A stretch of DNA of 64,000 bases from Phycisphaerales bacterium (GCA_020831775.1 JAFIFZ010000012.1:1-64000); one strand, 5' to 3'. Counted from the first letter of the stretch, positions 41,356 to 50,445 are shown. Translations and numbers: made by a program. Notes: a model not told the origin generated them from the sequence alone.

Positions 41356-41982
41356 CTACCAGCGGATCTGCGGCTGCCCGCCGCCGGACTCAGGCGAGTC
41401 CGATGATGCCTGCTGCGAGGGTGAAGAGGGACCGCCGGCGTTGTCCGTGCCGCCGGGCCCTCTTGGGCCGTTGTCCGGAGTCTGGTCGAGCCGCCGGTCC
41501 AGGCGCCGATCGATCCCGACCACCCCCGAGCCACGCCAGAGCAGGTACACGCACATCGCCGTCAGGCCAGCGTTCTGCGCGATGTGGCACCACGAGGGCG
41601 GGCCGGTGCAGAGCAGCGACCGCTCCCCGAAGCACCCGCAGGTCGTCAGGTTCACGCTCTCGCGGAGCATCGCCGAGCCGATCGCGCCGATGAAGGCGAC
41701 AAACAGCAGCCCGGCGACCGCCGCCGCGGCCCGCGTCCAGAGCCCGAGCACCAGCAGCACCGCCGCGATCGCCTCCAGCCACGGGAAGGCGAAGGCCGAG
41801 ACGATCACGAGGTGGTTCGGCAGGATCTTGTACGCAGCGATCGCGTTGGCGAACTTCTGCGCCGAGGCTGGGTCCTTGAGCTTCAGCCACGCGGCGTACA
41901 GCAGCACGCCCGCCAGCAGCAGGCGGATGATCAGCAGCACGCTTGAATCGAGCGCGACGATCGCGGGGCGGCGTTGCTTCAT
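41356..41982 (-). CDS. MauE/DoxX-like redox-associated membrane protein
   Basis: The 208-residue protein has four membrane helices (about residues 13-33, 57-77, 82-102 and 133-150). RLLLAGVLLYAAWLKLKDP and FANAIAAYKILPNHLV are typical of the MauE/DoxX family, which supports electron transfer to periplasmic thiol proteins. Extracytoplasmic Cys residues in LTTCGCFGERSLLCTGPPSW form a candidate redox site. The C-terminal 50 residues are polar and disordered. Its ATG overlaps the stop of the rhodanese gene by four bases. Together with that protein and the DUF1573 protein it probably forms a sulfur- or thiol-handling unit at the membrane. Confidence 0.82.
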   Translation of the reverse strand: MKQRRPAIVALDSSVLLIIRLLLAGVLLYAAWLKLKDPASAQKFANAIAAYKILPNHLVIVSAFAFPWLEAIAAVLLVLGLWTRAAAAVAGLLFVAFIGAIGSAMLRESVNLTTCGCFGERSLLCTGPPSWCHIAQNAGLTAMCVYLLWRGSGVVGIDRRLDRRLDQTPDNGPRGPGGTDNAGGPSSPSQQASSDSPESGGGQPQIRW

Positions 41983-42671
41983 CGCCCGCCCCCCCCAGCG
42001 CCGGAACTGCCGCCCGAGCCCTCGCTCGTGCCCTCGGTCGGCAGCCCCGCCCCGAGCCAATCGTCCATGCCCCCGACGAAGATGTAGGTCGACTCGTACC
42101 CGAACGCCTGGAGCTGCGCCACGAGGTTCTTCGACTCGTCGCAGTCTCCGCCCGAGCAGTACACGACCACCCACGCGTCGGGCGCAACGAGGCCCAGAAA
42201 CTCCTCAAACGCCGGATCGCCGTCGAGCACCATGTTCGCCGAAAGATGCATCGCTCCGGGGATCCGCGATTGTTCAAAGAGGGCCCGCCCGCTCCTCGCG
42301 TCGACGAACACGACCGTGCCGTCACCGGCCATGGCGAATTCGTGCAGGCAGAACGCCTCGGCGAGCGTCAGCTCGGTCGTGAAGCTGTAGGGATCCAGCC
42401 CGTCGCAGGGGTCGCCGAGGTTGAGCGTCGGCGGCTCGGTCGCCTCGGCCTGAGAAGGCGTTTCCCGAGTTTGTGGTTCGGAGGCCCGTCGTTGCTGTTC
42501 GGTCTCTTGGGGGGCGGTTTCTCCAGACGCGGCGCGATCAGCGCGTGGGGGGAGGTCGCGCCCCGGGCGGGCCTCGGCGATCTCAAGACGCACCGGCACC
42601 GCCCACGAGTGCACCAGCGCGGCGGTTAAGCCAAGCCCCAAGATCGCCAGTATCCGAACAAACAAACGCAT
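41979..42671 (-). CDS. membrane-anchored rhodanese-domain protein
   Basis: The 230-residue protein begins with one membrane helix (residues 5-24). A linker rich in Glu, Pro and Thr follows (about 35-80), then a rhodanese domain (about 95-215): GTVVFVDARSGRALFEQSRI, GAMHLSANMV, the active-site loop VVYCSGGDCDESK with the sulfur-carrying Cys, and FVGGMDDWLGAGLP. Rhodaneses transfer sulfane sulfur through a Cys persulfide. The tail is a Gly/Ser run. It would act outside the cytoplasm. It is coupled to the MauE/DoxX-like gene by ATGA and follows the DUF1573 gene after 44 bases. Confidence 0.87.
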   Translation of the reverse strand: MRLFVRILAILGLGLTAALVHSWAVPVRLEIAEARPGRDLPPRADRAASGETAPQETEQQRRASEPQTRETPSQAEATEPPTLNLGDPCDGLDPYSFTTELTLAEAFCLHEFAMAGDGTVVFVDARSGRALFEQSRIPGAMHLSANMVLDGDPAFEEFLGLVAPDAWVVVYCSGGDCDESKNLVAQLQAFGYESTYIFVGGMDDWLGAGLPTEGTSEGSGGSSGAGGGGR

Positions 42672-42715
42672 GCGGACTCCTGGAGCGGTTCAGCACCGGC
42701 TCGGAACGGGCCGGA

Positions 42716-44083
42716 TCAGTCCTTGCCGTCGTCCTTCTTCGACCCGTCGCCGTTGTTGTTCTGCCGCTGGCGCTCGCGGCGTTCGGCGAGCAACTGCTCC
42801 CGCTGGGCCTGGAGTTCGGCGCGCCGGGCCTCGCGCTCGCGCTGGGCGACTTCGGGGTCGACCACGCGCGTGTTCTCGACTGTTTCGGCGGCTCCGCCCG
42901 CGTCGGCGTCGGTGCCGCTCTGCGCGACCGGCTCGCCCGGACGGGGCGGGTTGGCGCCGCCGGCGGTCTGCAGACGCCCGGAGATCGGCACGATCACTTC
43001 CGGCTCGTCCTCGCGGTCGGTCTTGAGCACCAGCCGGGTGTTGACCACGGGGCCGCCGGCCTCGATCGCTCGCCCACGCACGATCACCGAGAACCGCGTC
43101 GGGTATTCCTCTTCCTCGTCCAGGGCGACGATCTCAACCTTCAGGCCGTCGAGCTGGGCGGGACGCGTGTTCCCGTCGAGCCCGGGCAGCGGACGCTCCT
43201 CGTGCCCGACGATCTTGAAGGGCTTGCCGTCGTTGCTCATCACGCGGACCTGGCGGGTGAAGCGCCCGTCGGCGCCGACCATGCCGAGGTTCAGGCGCCC
43301 GGGCACCAGACGCAGGTCCCCGGTGATCTCGCCCGTCACATTCACCGAGCGGAGGGTCAGCTGCCCGTCGGGGCCCACCATGCGGACGGTGACCTGGGCG
43401 AACAGGCGACCGATGTTCTGCTCCTCGTCGAGGGAGACCATCAGCCCCGAACGCCGGACGATCCCGCTCTCCTCATCAACCTCCTCGGTCGGCATCACCT
43501 CGACGCTCACGCCCTCGCCCCGCGTGACCGTTGCGTGGGTGACCTCGAACTCCTCGTAGCGCCCGGCGAGCTCGATGAGCACCGCCGACGAGTTCCCGCG
43601 CCGCACTTCGCCGAACTGGGCGAGCATCGGCTCGATCTCGATCAGTGGCTGGATATCCGCCTGCACCCGAAGCCCGATGCTCGGGCTGACCGGGTCGTTG
43701 GTCATGATGGTGACATGGCGGTCCTGGGCGCCGCGCCGGTTGTTGGGGTTGAAGATGACCGTGATCTCGCCGCTTTCGCCCGGGGCGTACTCGGTCTTGG
43801 CGAGTTCGGGCACGGCGCACCCGCAGGTGGTCCGCGTGTCGAGGATCTTCAGCGGCGACTCACCCCGGTTGGTGAAGGTAAAAGTCGTGCGCACATTCCG
43901 GTCGTCGCTGATGCGCCCGAAGTTGTGCTCGAAGCGTTCGAAGGCAATCCGCGGGGCATCGCTCGCCGCACGCGCTTCCTCGCTCGCGCCGGACCGCTCG
44001 GGCCCGGCCTGTTGCACGCCGACCGCCATCCCGCTCGCAAAGAGCACCGCCGCCGCGCCAGCCGTCATCACCATTCGTCGCAT
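42716..44083 (-). CDS. secreted DUF1573 protein
   Basis: The 455-residue protein starts with a signal peptide (residues 1-24), after AGGAG nine bases before the ATG. The DUF1573 hallmark, HNFGRISDDRNVRTTFTFTN and SPLKILDTRTTCGCAVPEL, lies at about 52-95 with the CGC motif. Two or three further Ig-like beta domains follow (about 140-370). The end is a charged helix (EREARRAELQAQREQLLAER) and an Asn/Asp/Lys tail. DUF1573 proteins are thought to be extracellular or periplasmic with Ig folds, and they are abundant in planctomycetes. It is the first gene of the rhodanese/MauE operon. Confidence 0.88.
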   Translation of the reverse strand: MRRMVMTAGAAAVLFASGMAVGVQQAGPERSGASEEARAASDAPRIAFERFEHNFGRISDDRNVRTTFTFTNRGESPLKILDTRTTCGCAVPELAKTEYAPGESGEITVIFNPNNRRGAQDRHVTIMTNDPVSPSIGLRVQADIQPLIEIEPMLAQFGEVRRGNSSAVLIELAGRYEEFEVTHATVTRGEGVSVEVMPTEEVDEESGIVRRSGLMVSLDEEQNIGRLFAQVTVRMVGPDGQLTLRSVNVTGEITGDLRLVPGRLNLGMVGADGRFTRQVRVMSNDGKPFKIVGHEERPLPGLDGNTRPAQLDGLKVEIVALDEEEEYPTRFSVIVRGRAIEAGGPVVNTRLVLKTDREDEPEVIVPISGRLQTAGGANPPRPGEPVAQSGTDADAGGAAETVENTRVVDPEVAQREREARRAELQAQREQLLAERRERQRQNNNGDGSKKDDGKD

Positions 44084-44378
44084 CTTGTCACTCCTCTCGG
44101 CTCAGGCCGAAGAGATACCGCGTCTGTTGTGCCCCGGCTCCCCGCAACAGAGTCATCGACTCTGCGGGTGCCGAACACGCACCTGCCGCCGCCGACCGAA
44201 GCGCCGGGCCGGATCTCTGCACGGACGGCGCAACGCCCCGGTTCGCGGCTTCATGCACCAACAGTGTACGACGGCGGATATTCCGCAAGCCAGAGGCGGC
44301 ATCACGGCCGTGAACGCTTTCGCTCTGTAACGCCAAGCGTGGGTTATTGGACCTTTCTGCCCGACGCCGGAGCCGGCC

Positions 44379-45635
44379 TCAACCCTTGAAATCCGACCGG
44401 GTCCCGGTCGCCTCGTGCGCATCGGCCAGCCGGTTCAGCGCGTGGGTGTAGGCGGCGGTCCGCATGGTGATGCCCTTGTCCTCTTTCAGGCCGTGCACCG
44501 CCGAAAACTCTCGCGTCATGATCGTCTTGAGCTCGTCGTGGACCCGTTCTTTGTTCCAGTAGTAGCTGGACTTGTTCTGCGTCCACTCGAAGTAGCTCAC
44601 CGTCACCCCGCCCGCGTTGGCCAGGATGTCGGGGATCACCAGCGTGTCGGCGTCAGCCAGGATCTCGTCGGCCTCGGGCGAGGTGGGGCCGTTGGCGAGT
44701 TCGAGGACGGTCTTGGCCTTGATGTTCGAAGCGTTGTCCTTGGTGATGACGCCTTCGAGTGCCGCGGGGACGAGGATCTCGACATCGAGCTCCAGCAGCT
44801 TGTCGGCGTCGATCTTGTCGCCCTCGCTGTGGTCGGCGACCTTGCCCGACTTGTCCTTGCTCTTGATCAGGGCGTCGACATCGAAGCCCTTCTCGCAGTG
44901 GATCGCCCCCGACGAATCGCTGACGGCGACGATCTTGTACCCCGCGCCCGAGGCCAGCTTTGCGAACTGCTGGCCCGCGTTGCCGAAACCCTGGATCGCG
45001 ACGCGGGTCTGCGAGGCCTTCCAGCCCCTGCGATCGGCGAGTTCCTGAATGATGTAGAAGCCGCCGCGGGCGGTCGCGTCGTCGCGTCCGATCGAGCCGC
45101 CGCGCGAGACGGGCTTGCCGGTGATGACGGCGGGGGTCGGCTGCCCGGCGAGGGCCGAGTACTCGTCCATCATCCACGCCATGATGCGGGCGTTGGTGTA
45201 GACATCCGGCGCGGGCACATCGGTGTCGGGCCCGATGATCGGGGCGATCTCGCGGATGTAGCGGCGGCTGAGGCGTTCGATCTCCAGCAACGAGAGCTTG
45301 CGCGGATCGACGATCACACCCCCCTTGCCCCCGCCGAAGGGGATGCCGACGCAGGCGCACTTGAACGACATCCAGAACGCGAGGGCCTTGACCTCGTCGA
45401 GGTGGACGGTGTGGTGGTAGCGGATGCCGCCCTTGGCCGGGCCCCGGGTGTTGTCGTGCTGGACGCGGAAGCCGGTGAAGACCCGCTCGGACCCGTCGTC
45501 CATGCGGACGGGGACGGAGACCTCCAGAATGCGCCGGGGGCGCCTGAGGCGCTCGACCGTCTCGGGGGCGGCCTTGCTGTGCTCGGCCGCCTGCTCCAGA
45601 CGCAGGAGCGCCTGCTCATAGATCTGTTCTGCCAT
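44379..45635 (-). CDS. gdhA: glutamate dehydrogenase
   Basis: The 418-residue protein belongs to the Glu/Leu/Phe/Val dehydrogenase family, which catalyses reversible oxidative deamination, here most likely of glutamate to 2-oxoglutarate. HDNTRGPAKGGIRYH and CACVGIPFGGGKGGV hold the substrate-binding and catalytic lysines. DTDVPAPDVYTN carries the conserved Asp. AIQGFGNAGQQFAKL is the dinucleotide-binding loop, and NGPTSPEAD follows. The length is that of the hexameric about 420-residue class. It appears monocistronic. The 295 bases downstream hold no gene. Confidence 0.93.
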   Translation of the reverse strand: MAEQIYEQALLRLEQAAEHSKAAPETVERLRRPRRILEVSVPVRMDDGSERVFTGFRVQHDNTRGPAKGGIRYHHTVHLDEVKALAFWMSFKCACVGIPFGGGKGGVIVDPRKLSLLEIERLSRRYIREIAPIIGPDTDVPAPDVYTNARIMAWMMDEYSALAGQPTPAVITGKPVSRGGSIGRDDATARGGFYIIQELADRRGWKASQTRVAIQGFGNAGQQFAKLASGAGYKIVAVSDSSGAIHCEKGFDVDALIKSKDKSGKVADHSEGDKIDADKLLELDVEILVPAALEGVITKDNASNIKAKTVLELANGPTSPEADEILADADTLVIPDILANAGGVTVSYFEWTQNKSSYYWNKERVHDELKTIMTREFSAVHGLKEDKGITMRTAAYTHALNRLADAHEATGTRSDFKG

Positions 45636-45718
45636 GTGCGTGGTCTCCGCGTTGGTTGGGTCGGTTGGAGTCTAATGGATGGAGGGGCGGGGTTCTTCCA
45701 CGGAGCGATTGCTCGCCA

Positions 45719-46789
45719 TCAGCCGGCGGGCGTCGGCTCGGGCGCACCGGCGAGCCACGCGTCGAGCGCCGCGTGGATTTCTTCGGGATTCTGCGCGTTC
45801 CGAACGCCTTCTTTGAGCGCACGGCAGTGGCCCCCGTTGATGCTCTTGCCCAGCCACGAGATCTTCTGTCGGAACTTGTGCAGGGCGTAGCGGTCGTCGC
45901 GGTATTCGCGCATCCGCTCGAAATAGGCCCTGGCGATCCCGATCTTCTCCGCCTCCGATGGTTCCAGATCGCCAGGCAGCGGCACGCCCTCGGCGATCGA
46001 CCGCTGCAGCCCCCAGGCCTCCTGGAAGACCCAGGGGCGTGCGAACGCGCCCCGCCCGATCATGACCCCGGCGCACCCTGTGGCCCGCATCATCGCCAGG
46101 CAGTCCTCGGCGGAGCGGACATCCCCGTTGCCGATCACCGGCACGCCGCCGGACGCGGGCGAGCCCGTCGCTTCGCCCACCGCCTCGACCACGCGCCGGA
46201 TCCCCTCGTGGCGGCAATCGCCCTTGAAACGCTGCTCGGTCGTCCGCCCATGCACAGTGACCATCGCGACGCCGACCTGCGCCAGACGCACCGCCAGCTC
46301 GCAGGCGCACCCTGCCTCGTACGCCTGTTCGTCCCAGCCCAGGCGCATCTTGGCGGTCAGGGGGACTTCCTCGGGCAGGGCTGCGCGCACGGCCTCGGCG
46401 ATCGCGACGGCCCCGGGGATGCAGCACATCAGCTTCGAGCCCCCGTCCTTCTTTGTCACCTTGTCGACCGGGCAGCCCATGTTGATGTCGACGACGGTCG
46501 CCCCGTGGTCGGCGGCCCACTTCGCCCCGTCGGCCATGATCGCGGGGTCGCTGCCGTAGAGCTGCATGCCGATCGGCCGGTCGAAGTCGTTGGTGCGGGC
46601 GATGTCGAGGCTGGCTTCTGAGCCACGCAAGAGGCCCTGGGGGCTGAGCAGATCGGTGCACGCAAGCCCGACCCCGCCGAGCGAGCGGACGGTCACCCGC
46701 CACGCGAGGTCGCACCAGCCAGCGATCGGCGCAAGCAGGAGATTGCTTTCGAGAGGGACGGGACCGATCTGGAGGGGGACGCCGATCAC
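45719..46789 (-). CDS. tRNA-dihydrouridine synthase (DusB-like)
   Basis: This 356-residue FMN enzyme reduces uridines in the tRNA D-loop. NLLLAPIAGWCDLAWR is the start of the TIM barrel, DFDRPIGMQLYGSDP and VVDINMGCPVDKVTKKDGGS follow with the catalytic Cys in the GCP motif (about residue 105), then MVTVHGRTTEQRFKG, PVIGNGDVRSAED and GVMIGRGAFARPW. Overall it is closest to DusB. It starts with GTG, preceded by AATAAT five bases upstream, so it may have its own leaderless start even though the nucleotidyltransferase gene ends only 26 bases before it. Confidence 0.92.
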   Translation of the reverse strand: MIGVPLQIGPVPLESNLLLAPIAGWCDLAWRVTVRSLGGVGLACTDLLSPQGLLRGSEASLDIARTNDFDRPIGMQLYGSDPAIMADGAKWAADHGATVVDINMGCPVDKVTKKDGGSKLMCCIPGAVAIAEAVRAALPEEVPLTAKMRLGWDEQAYEAGCACELAVRLAQVGVAMVTVHGRTTEQRFKGDCRHEGIRRVVEAVGEATGSPASGGVPVIGNGDVRSAEDCLAMMRATGCAGVMIGRGAFARPWVFQEAWGLQRSIAEGVPLPGDLEPSEAEKIGIARAYFERMREYRDDRYALHKFRQKISWLGKSINGGHCRALKEGVRNAQNPEEIHAALDAWLAGAPEPTPAG

Positions 46790-46815
46790 GGGGGATTATT
46801 CGGCGTTCGATGCGC

Positions 46816-47133
46816 TCATGCAGCCGCCGGATGCACAACCAGTCCGTGGTTGACAGCTTCCGTGACGATCGGGTCGCCCATATCCAGCCGCTTGCGCAGG
46901 TCTTCGGGCCTGTGAACGAGGATGTCGACATCGAAGACCGGTCGTGCCTTTGCGTAGATCTCCGCCGCCTTGATGTAGTTCGAGCCCTCGAACTCGAGCA
47001 CGACGAGCAGGTCTGTGTCCGAGTCCTCCCGCTCGTCTCCCCGGGCTCTGGATCCAAAGAGGATGATCCGATCGGGCCGGAAGTCCTCGGCGATCCGCTT
47101 GACCAGCGCGTCGATGTTCGTGCAGGGCTGCAT
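46816..47133 (-). CDS. MNT-type minimal nucleotidyltransferase
   Basis: The 105-residue protein has the nucleotidyltransferase signature IILFGSRARGDEREDSDTDL: the GS motif and two metal-binding Asp residues, with a third Asp in FDVDILV. Such MntA-like proteins usually pair with a HEPN toxin, which they inactivate by adenylylation. No HEPN gene is present on either side: downstream is the Dus gene, upstream the divergent lolC. It may be a solitary survivor of such a pair or act on a distant partner. TAGAAT lies seven bases before the ATG, with no Shine-Dalgarno sequence. Confidence 0.87.
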   Translation of the reverse strand: MQPCTNIDALVKRIAEDFRPDRIILFGSRARGDEREDSDTDLLVVLEFEGSNYIKAAEIYAKARPVFDVDILVHRPEDLRKRLDMGDPIVTEAVNHGLVVHPAAA

Positions 47134-47140
47134 CGTTCTG

Positions 47141-47146
47141 ATTCTA
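47141..47146 (-). promoter_or_regulatory. putative -10 box of the leaderless nucleotidyltransferase gene
   Basis: Minus-strand TAGAAT ends seven bases before ATG 47133. The divergent lolC -10 box lies 55 bases away on the other strand, so the short gap seems to contain two back-to-back leaderless promoters. Confidence 0.4.
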
Positions 47147-47200
47147 ACGGAATCCGAGCCGGCGGGCTGCGCCCGGGCCGGCGTCCGGTCGCGCGGGCGA

Positions 47201-47206
47201 TATAGT
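47201..47206 (+). promoter_or_regulatory. putative -10 box of leaderless lolC
   Basis: TATAGT, close to the sigma-70 consensus, is followed by six bases and the GTG start at 47213. No Shine-Dalgarno sequence is present, so the mRNA probably begins at the start codon. Confidence 0.5.
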
Positions 47207-47212
47207 CCGCCC

Positions 47213-48757
47213 GTGTACCAGGGCCTGCTGACCCGCAAATACCTGACCCGCAAGATCATGCCGCTGCTCTCGGCGGTCGCGGTCGCCCTGTGCACCGCGA
47301 TGGTGCTGGTCACCTGGTCGGTGATGGGCGGGTTCCTCAACACGCTGCTGACCTCCGGCAGGGCGATGATGGGGGATGTCAAGATCGAGGTCTCGGGCGT
47401 CGGGTTCCCGTATTACGACGACCTGATCGAGCGTCTGGAGGCCCACCCGGACCTTGTCGCCGCGGCTCCCGCTGTCGAGTGGTTCGGGCAGATCGGGCTG
47501 CCGCACGGTCGCGTCGCGCAGGCGGCGGTCTGGGGCGTCGACCCCGAGCGGTACGCGAGGGTGACCCACTACACCGACGCCCTGCACTGGCGTCCGATCG
47601 ACACCCCGACCCGGCGCGACACCGAGGGCGCCGACCCACGCCTCGGCCCCGCCTCGGAGTACTTCACCGGCCCGGGCGTGCGGAGCTGGGACTCGGTCCT
47701 CCAGCGCGGGCTCTCTCTCACGGCGATCGACGAGCGGACCAACGAGCCCGTGCCAGGCATCGCGCTGGGCATCCGCCTGAGCGGGCAGAGCCGGCCCCGT
47801 CCGGGGTGGTACGAGCCCACTTCGCGCTTCGCCGAGGACTTCCTGCCCTTCGGCGGGCGGGTGACGCTGGTGGTGCTCCCGTCGGACACCCAGGGCCGGA
47901 TGATCGAGCCCAGGGCGAGGATCGTTCAGGTCGTCAACGAGATCCAGAGCGGGATCGCCCAGGTCGACGGCCAGACCGCCATCACCCGCATCGACCTCAT
48001 GCAGGACCTGCTTGGCATGCGGGGGGGCGAGCGCGTCATCGAGCCGGGTGGCTTCCGCGTCGACATCGACCCTGTCACGGGCGACGAGCGATTCGTGGCC
48101 CCGGTCACGGTCTCGGAGCCATCCCGCGTGACGACAGTCTTTGTCCGGGGTCGCGACGGGCTGTCTATGGACGCCATCGTCGAGGCGACGCGCGGGGCGA
48201 CCGAGGCGTTCATCCACGCCAACAGCGACCGGCCCCAGGGCGGCCTGCTGCGTTACCTGACGCTGGCGACCTGGGAGGAAATCAACGCGCAGTTCGTCGC
48301 CGCGGTGAAGAAGGAGATCGGGCTCGTCCTCTTCCTCTTCAGCTTCATCTCGCTGACGGCGGTCTTCCTGGTCTGGGCGATCTTCTGGTCGATGGTCAAC
48401 GAGAAGACCAAGGACATCGGCATCCTGCGCGCGATCGGGGCGTCCAGGCGGGGCGTCGCCTGGCTCTGGCTGCGGTACGCGTTGTCGATCGGGGTGGTCG
48501 GCTCGGCGCTGGGGCTGGCGATCTCGTACCTGATCGTGCGGAACATCAACGAGATCCACGACTGGATGGACACGGCGCTGGGCCTGAGCATCTGGGACCC
48601 GAGCATCTATCTCTTCGCCAAGATCCCCGACGAGGTCGACCCCCTCCACGCGGCGGTGGTCGGGCTGGGGGGTGTACTGGCGGCGATCTTCGGGGCGATG
48701 GTCCCGGCGATCCGCGCCGCACGGATGGACCCCGTCAGGGCGTTGCGCTTTGAGTGA
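47213..48757 (+). CDS. FtsX-domain ABC permease, LolC/E-like
   Basis: The 514-residue permease has one N-terminal membrane helix (about residues 15-40, MPLLSAVAVALCTAMVLVTW), a large extracytoplasmic domain (about 50-360) and three C-terminal helices with the FtsX motif FWSMVNEKTKDIGILRAIGASR at about 400-421. This is the topology of LolC/LolE and MacB permeases, which extract lipoproteins or export substrates without transporting them through the membrane. It overlaps the ATPase gene by eight bases. GTG 47213 follows a -10 box by six bases. In a planctomycete the exact cargo is uncertain. Confidence 0.85.
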   Translation: MYQGLLTRKYLTRKIMPLLSAVAVALCTAMVLVTWSVMGGFLNTLLTSGRAMMGDVKIEVSGVGFPYYDDLIERLEAHPDLVAAAPAVEWFGQIGLPHGRVAQAAVWGVDPERYARVTHYTDALHWRPIDTPTRRDTEGADPRLGPASEYFTGPGVRSWDSVLQRGLSLTAIDERTNEPVPGIALGIRLSGQSRPRPGWYEPTSRFAEDFLPFGGRVTLVVLPSDTQGRMIEPRARIVQVVNEIQSGIAQVDGQTAITRIDLMQDLLGMRGGERVIEPGGFRVDIDPVTGDERFVAPVTVSEPSRVTTVFVRGRDGLSMDAIVEATRGATEAFIHANSDRPQGGLLRYLTLATWEEINAQFVAAVKKEIGLVLFLFSFISLTAVFLVWAIFWSMVNEKTKDIGILRAIGASRRGVAWLWLRYALSIGVVGSALGLAISYLIVRNINEIHDWMDTALGLSIWDPSIYLFAKIPDEVDPLHAAVVGLGGVLAAIFGAMVPAIRAARMDPVRALRFE

Positions 48758-49520
48758 ACACAACGACCAGACGCCGATCCTGGAAGCCCGGGATGTCCGC
48801 AAGACCTACCGCCTCGGGCGGGTCGATGTGCCCGTGCTCAAGGGGGCGTCGATCACTGCGGCCCGGGGCGAGTGGCTCGCGATCCTCGGCGCCTCGGGCT
48901 CGGGCAAGAGCACGATGCTCCACCTCCTGGGCGGGCTCGACCGCCCCGACGCCTCGCGCGGGGGGAAGAAGGGGGGGGAGATCCTCTACAAGGGCCAGCC
49001 CCTCCGCAAGATGGGGGCCCGGCGGCTGGACCGCTACCGGGCGGCGGATGTCGGCTTCGTCTTCCAGTTCTACCACCTGCTCCCCGAGCTGACGGTCATG
49101 GAGAATGTGCTCATCGGGGCGATGGTGCTGCACGGGCGGCTGGGGTATCGCAAGCGGCGCGACGAGATCAGGGCTCGGGCCGAGTCGCTCCTGAAGCAGG
49201 TCGGTCTGTCTGAGCGCCTCCGCCACAGGCCGGTCGAACTCTCCGGAGGCGAGCGGCAGCGGGTCGCGGTCGCCCGGGCGCTGGTGAACGATCCCGGCGT
49301 CCTGCTGGCCGACGAGCCAACAGGGAACCTCGACCGGGCGAGCGGGGGCGAGGTGCTCGAATCGATCGCCTCGATGCGCGACGAGGGTCGCAGGACGATC
49401 GTGATGGTGACCCACGACGCGACGGTCGCCGCCAGGGCCGACCGGGTGATCGAACTGCGCGACGGGCTGGTGGTCCAGAAGTCCGCTTCGGGCGGCGTGG
49501 GGCGTGCCGCGGCGGTATAG
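48750..49520 (+). CDS. LolD-like ABC ATPase
   Basis: The 256-residue ATPase starts at TTG 48750 inside the permease gene (LSEHNDQTPILEARDV). Walker A GASGSGKST lies at about 47-55, the Q-loop in FVFQFYHLLPELTVMEN, signature LSGGERQRVAVARAL at about 163-177, Walker B VLLADEPTGNLD and H-loop VTHDA. The LLPELTVMENV segment and the short length are typical of LolD/MacB-type mechanotransmission ATPases. A charged insertion after Walker A (DASRGGKKGGE) is unusual. It energises the LolC-like partner encoded immediately upstream. Confidence 0.9.
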   Translation: MSEHNDQTPILEARDVRKTYRLGRVDVPVLKGASITAARGEWLAILGASGSGKSTMLHLLGGLDRPDASRGGKKGGEILYKGQPLRKMGARRLDRYRAADVGFVFQFYHLLPELTVMENVLIGAMVLHGRLGYRKRRDEIRARAESLLKQVGLSERLRHRPVELSGGERQRVAVARALVNDPGVLLADEPTGNLDRASGGEVLESIASMRDEGRRTIVMVTHDATVAARADRVIELRDGLVVQKSASGGVGRAAAV

Positions 49521-49602
49521 TCACGCCTAACTTTGCATGGGTTCGAGGGTCCGGAGGTCGGCACTCCGGCGTATCATGCCCGTGGTTTATCCGGAGATCC
49601 GA

Positions 49603-50436
49603 GTGTCCGCGACGCCTATGAGGTCCAACCAGCCCAGGCTTGCAGAGCGTGACGAGCGTTCTGAGGTCGAATTGGTCGGTCCGTCGGGCGTGCCCGTGCC
49701 GGCCTCGGTCTGGGACATCGGCGAGGGTCGCCCGGTGGTCTTCCTCTCGGGGCTCGTCGGTCTCAACCGGCACTGGGAGGGCGTGATCACACGCGTCTGC
49801 CACCGGTTCAGGTGCGTGCCGGTTGAGGTGCCCCTGCTGGAGCTCGAAGGGGCCGACTGCGGCGTCCACGGCGTCCGCATGATGCTCGAAACCTTCATGC
49901 AGAAGTGGCTCGGCGAACCGGCGATCTTCGTCGGCAGCTCGTTCGGCGGGCATGTGGCGCTGATGCTGGCGCTCGACCGGCCCGACCTGGTCTCGGGCCT
50001 GGTGCTGGCCGGTTCGAGCGGGCTGGCGGAGAAGCCGATCGTCAGCGAGACGACCAAGCGCGACAGCTACGAGTGGATGCAGACCAAGATCGCCGAACTC
50101 TTCCACGACCCCGACAGCATGGACACCTCGGATGTCGAGCGTGCGTTCAGAGAACTCACCGACCGCAAGAAGGCGCGGGCGATGATCAAGCTCTCGCGCT
50201 CCTGCCGCGAGAACCACTTGGGCAGTGAGCTGCACCGCGTCCAGGCGCCGACGCTGGTGCTTTGGGGCAGGCAGGACATCGTGACGCCCCCCGAGGCGGC
50301 GAGCGAGTTCGCACAGAAGATCCCCAACGCCAGGCTCCACTGGATCGAGCGCTGCGGGCACGCCCCGATGATCGAACGCCCCAACGAGTTCGCCTCGGGC
50401 CTCCTCGAGTTCGTCGACTCGATCCCCGGCGGCTGA
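49603..50436 (+). CDS. alpha/beta-hydrolase fold protein
   Basis: The start is ambiguous: GTG 49603 has GGAG six bases upstream and gives 277 residues, while ATG 49537 and ATG 49576 extend it and ATG 49618 shortens it. RPVVFLSGLVGLNRHW is the oxyanion region. The nucleophile elbow IFVGSSFGGHVALM has Ser in GSSFGG, the acidic residue is in LVLWGRQDIVTPPE and the His in RCGHAPMIERP, so the triad is complete. The tail DIV-to-RCGHAP layout is that of small esterases and C-C hydrolases. A TATAGT box at 49516-49521 may be its promoter. The GH3-family gene follows after nine bases. Confidence 0.8.
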   Translation: MSATPMRSNQPRLAERDERSEVELVGPSGVPVPASVWDIGEGRPVVFLSGLVGLNRHWEGVITRVCHRFRCVPVEVPLLELEGADCGVHGVRMMLETFMQKWLGEPAIFVGSSFGGHVALMLALDRPDLVSGLVLAGSSGLAEKPIVSETTKRDSYEWMQTKIAELFHDPDSMDTSDVERAFRELTDRKKARAMIKLSRSCRENHLGSELHRVQAPTLVLWGRQDIVTPPEAASEFAQKIPNARLHWIERCGHAPMIERPNEFASGLLEFVDSIPGG

Positions 50437-50445
50437 ACCTCACAT

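Noticed and set aside
46790-47212. Complete MntA-HEPN toxin-antitoxin pair
   Set aside because: Only the nucleotidyltransferase is present. No frame with a HEPN RxxxxH motif was found on either strand around it.
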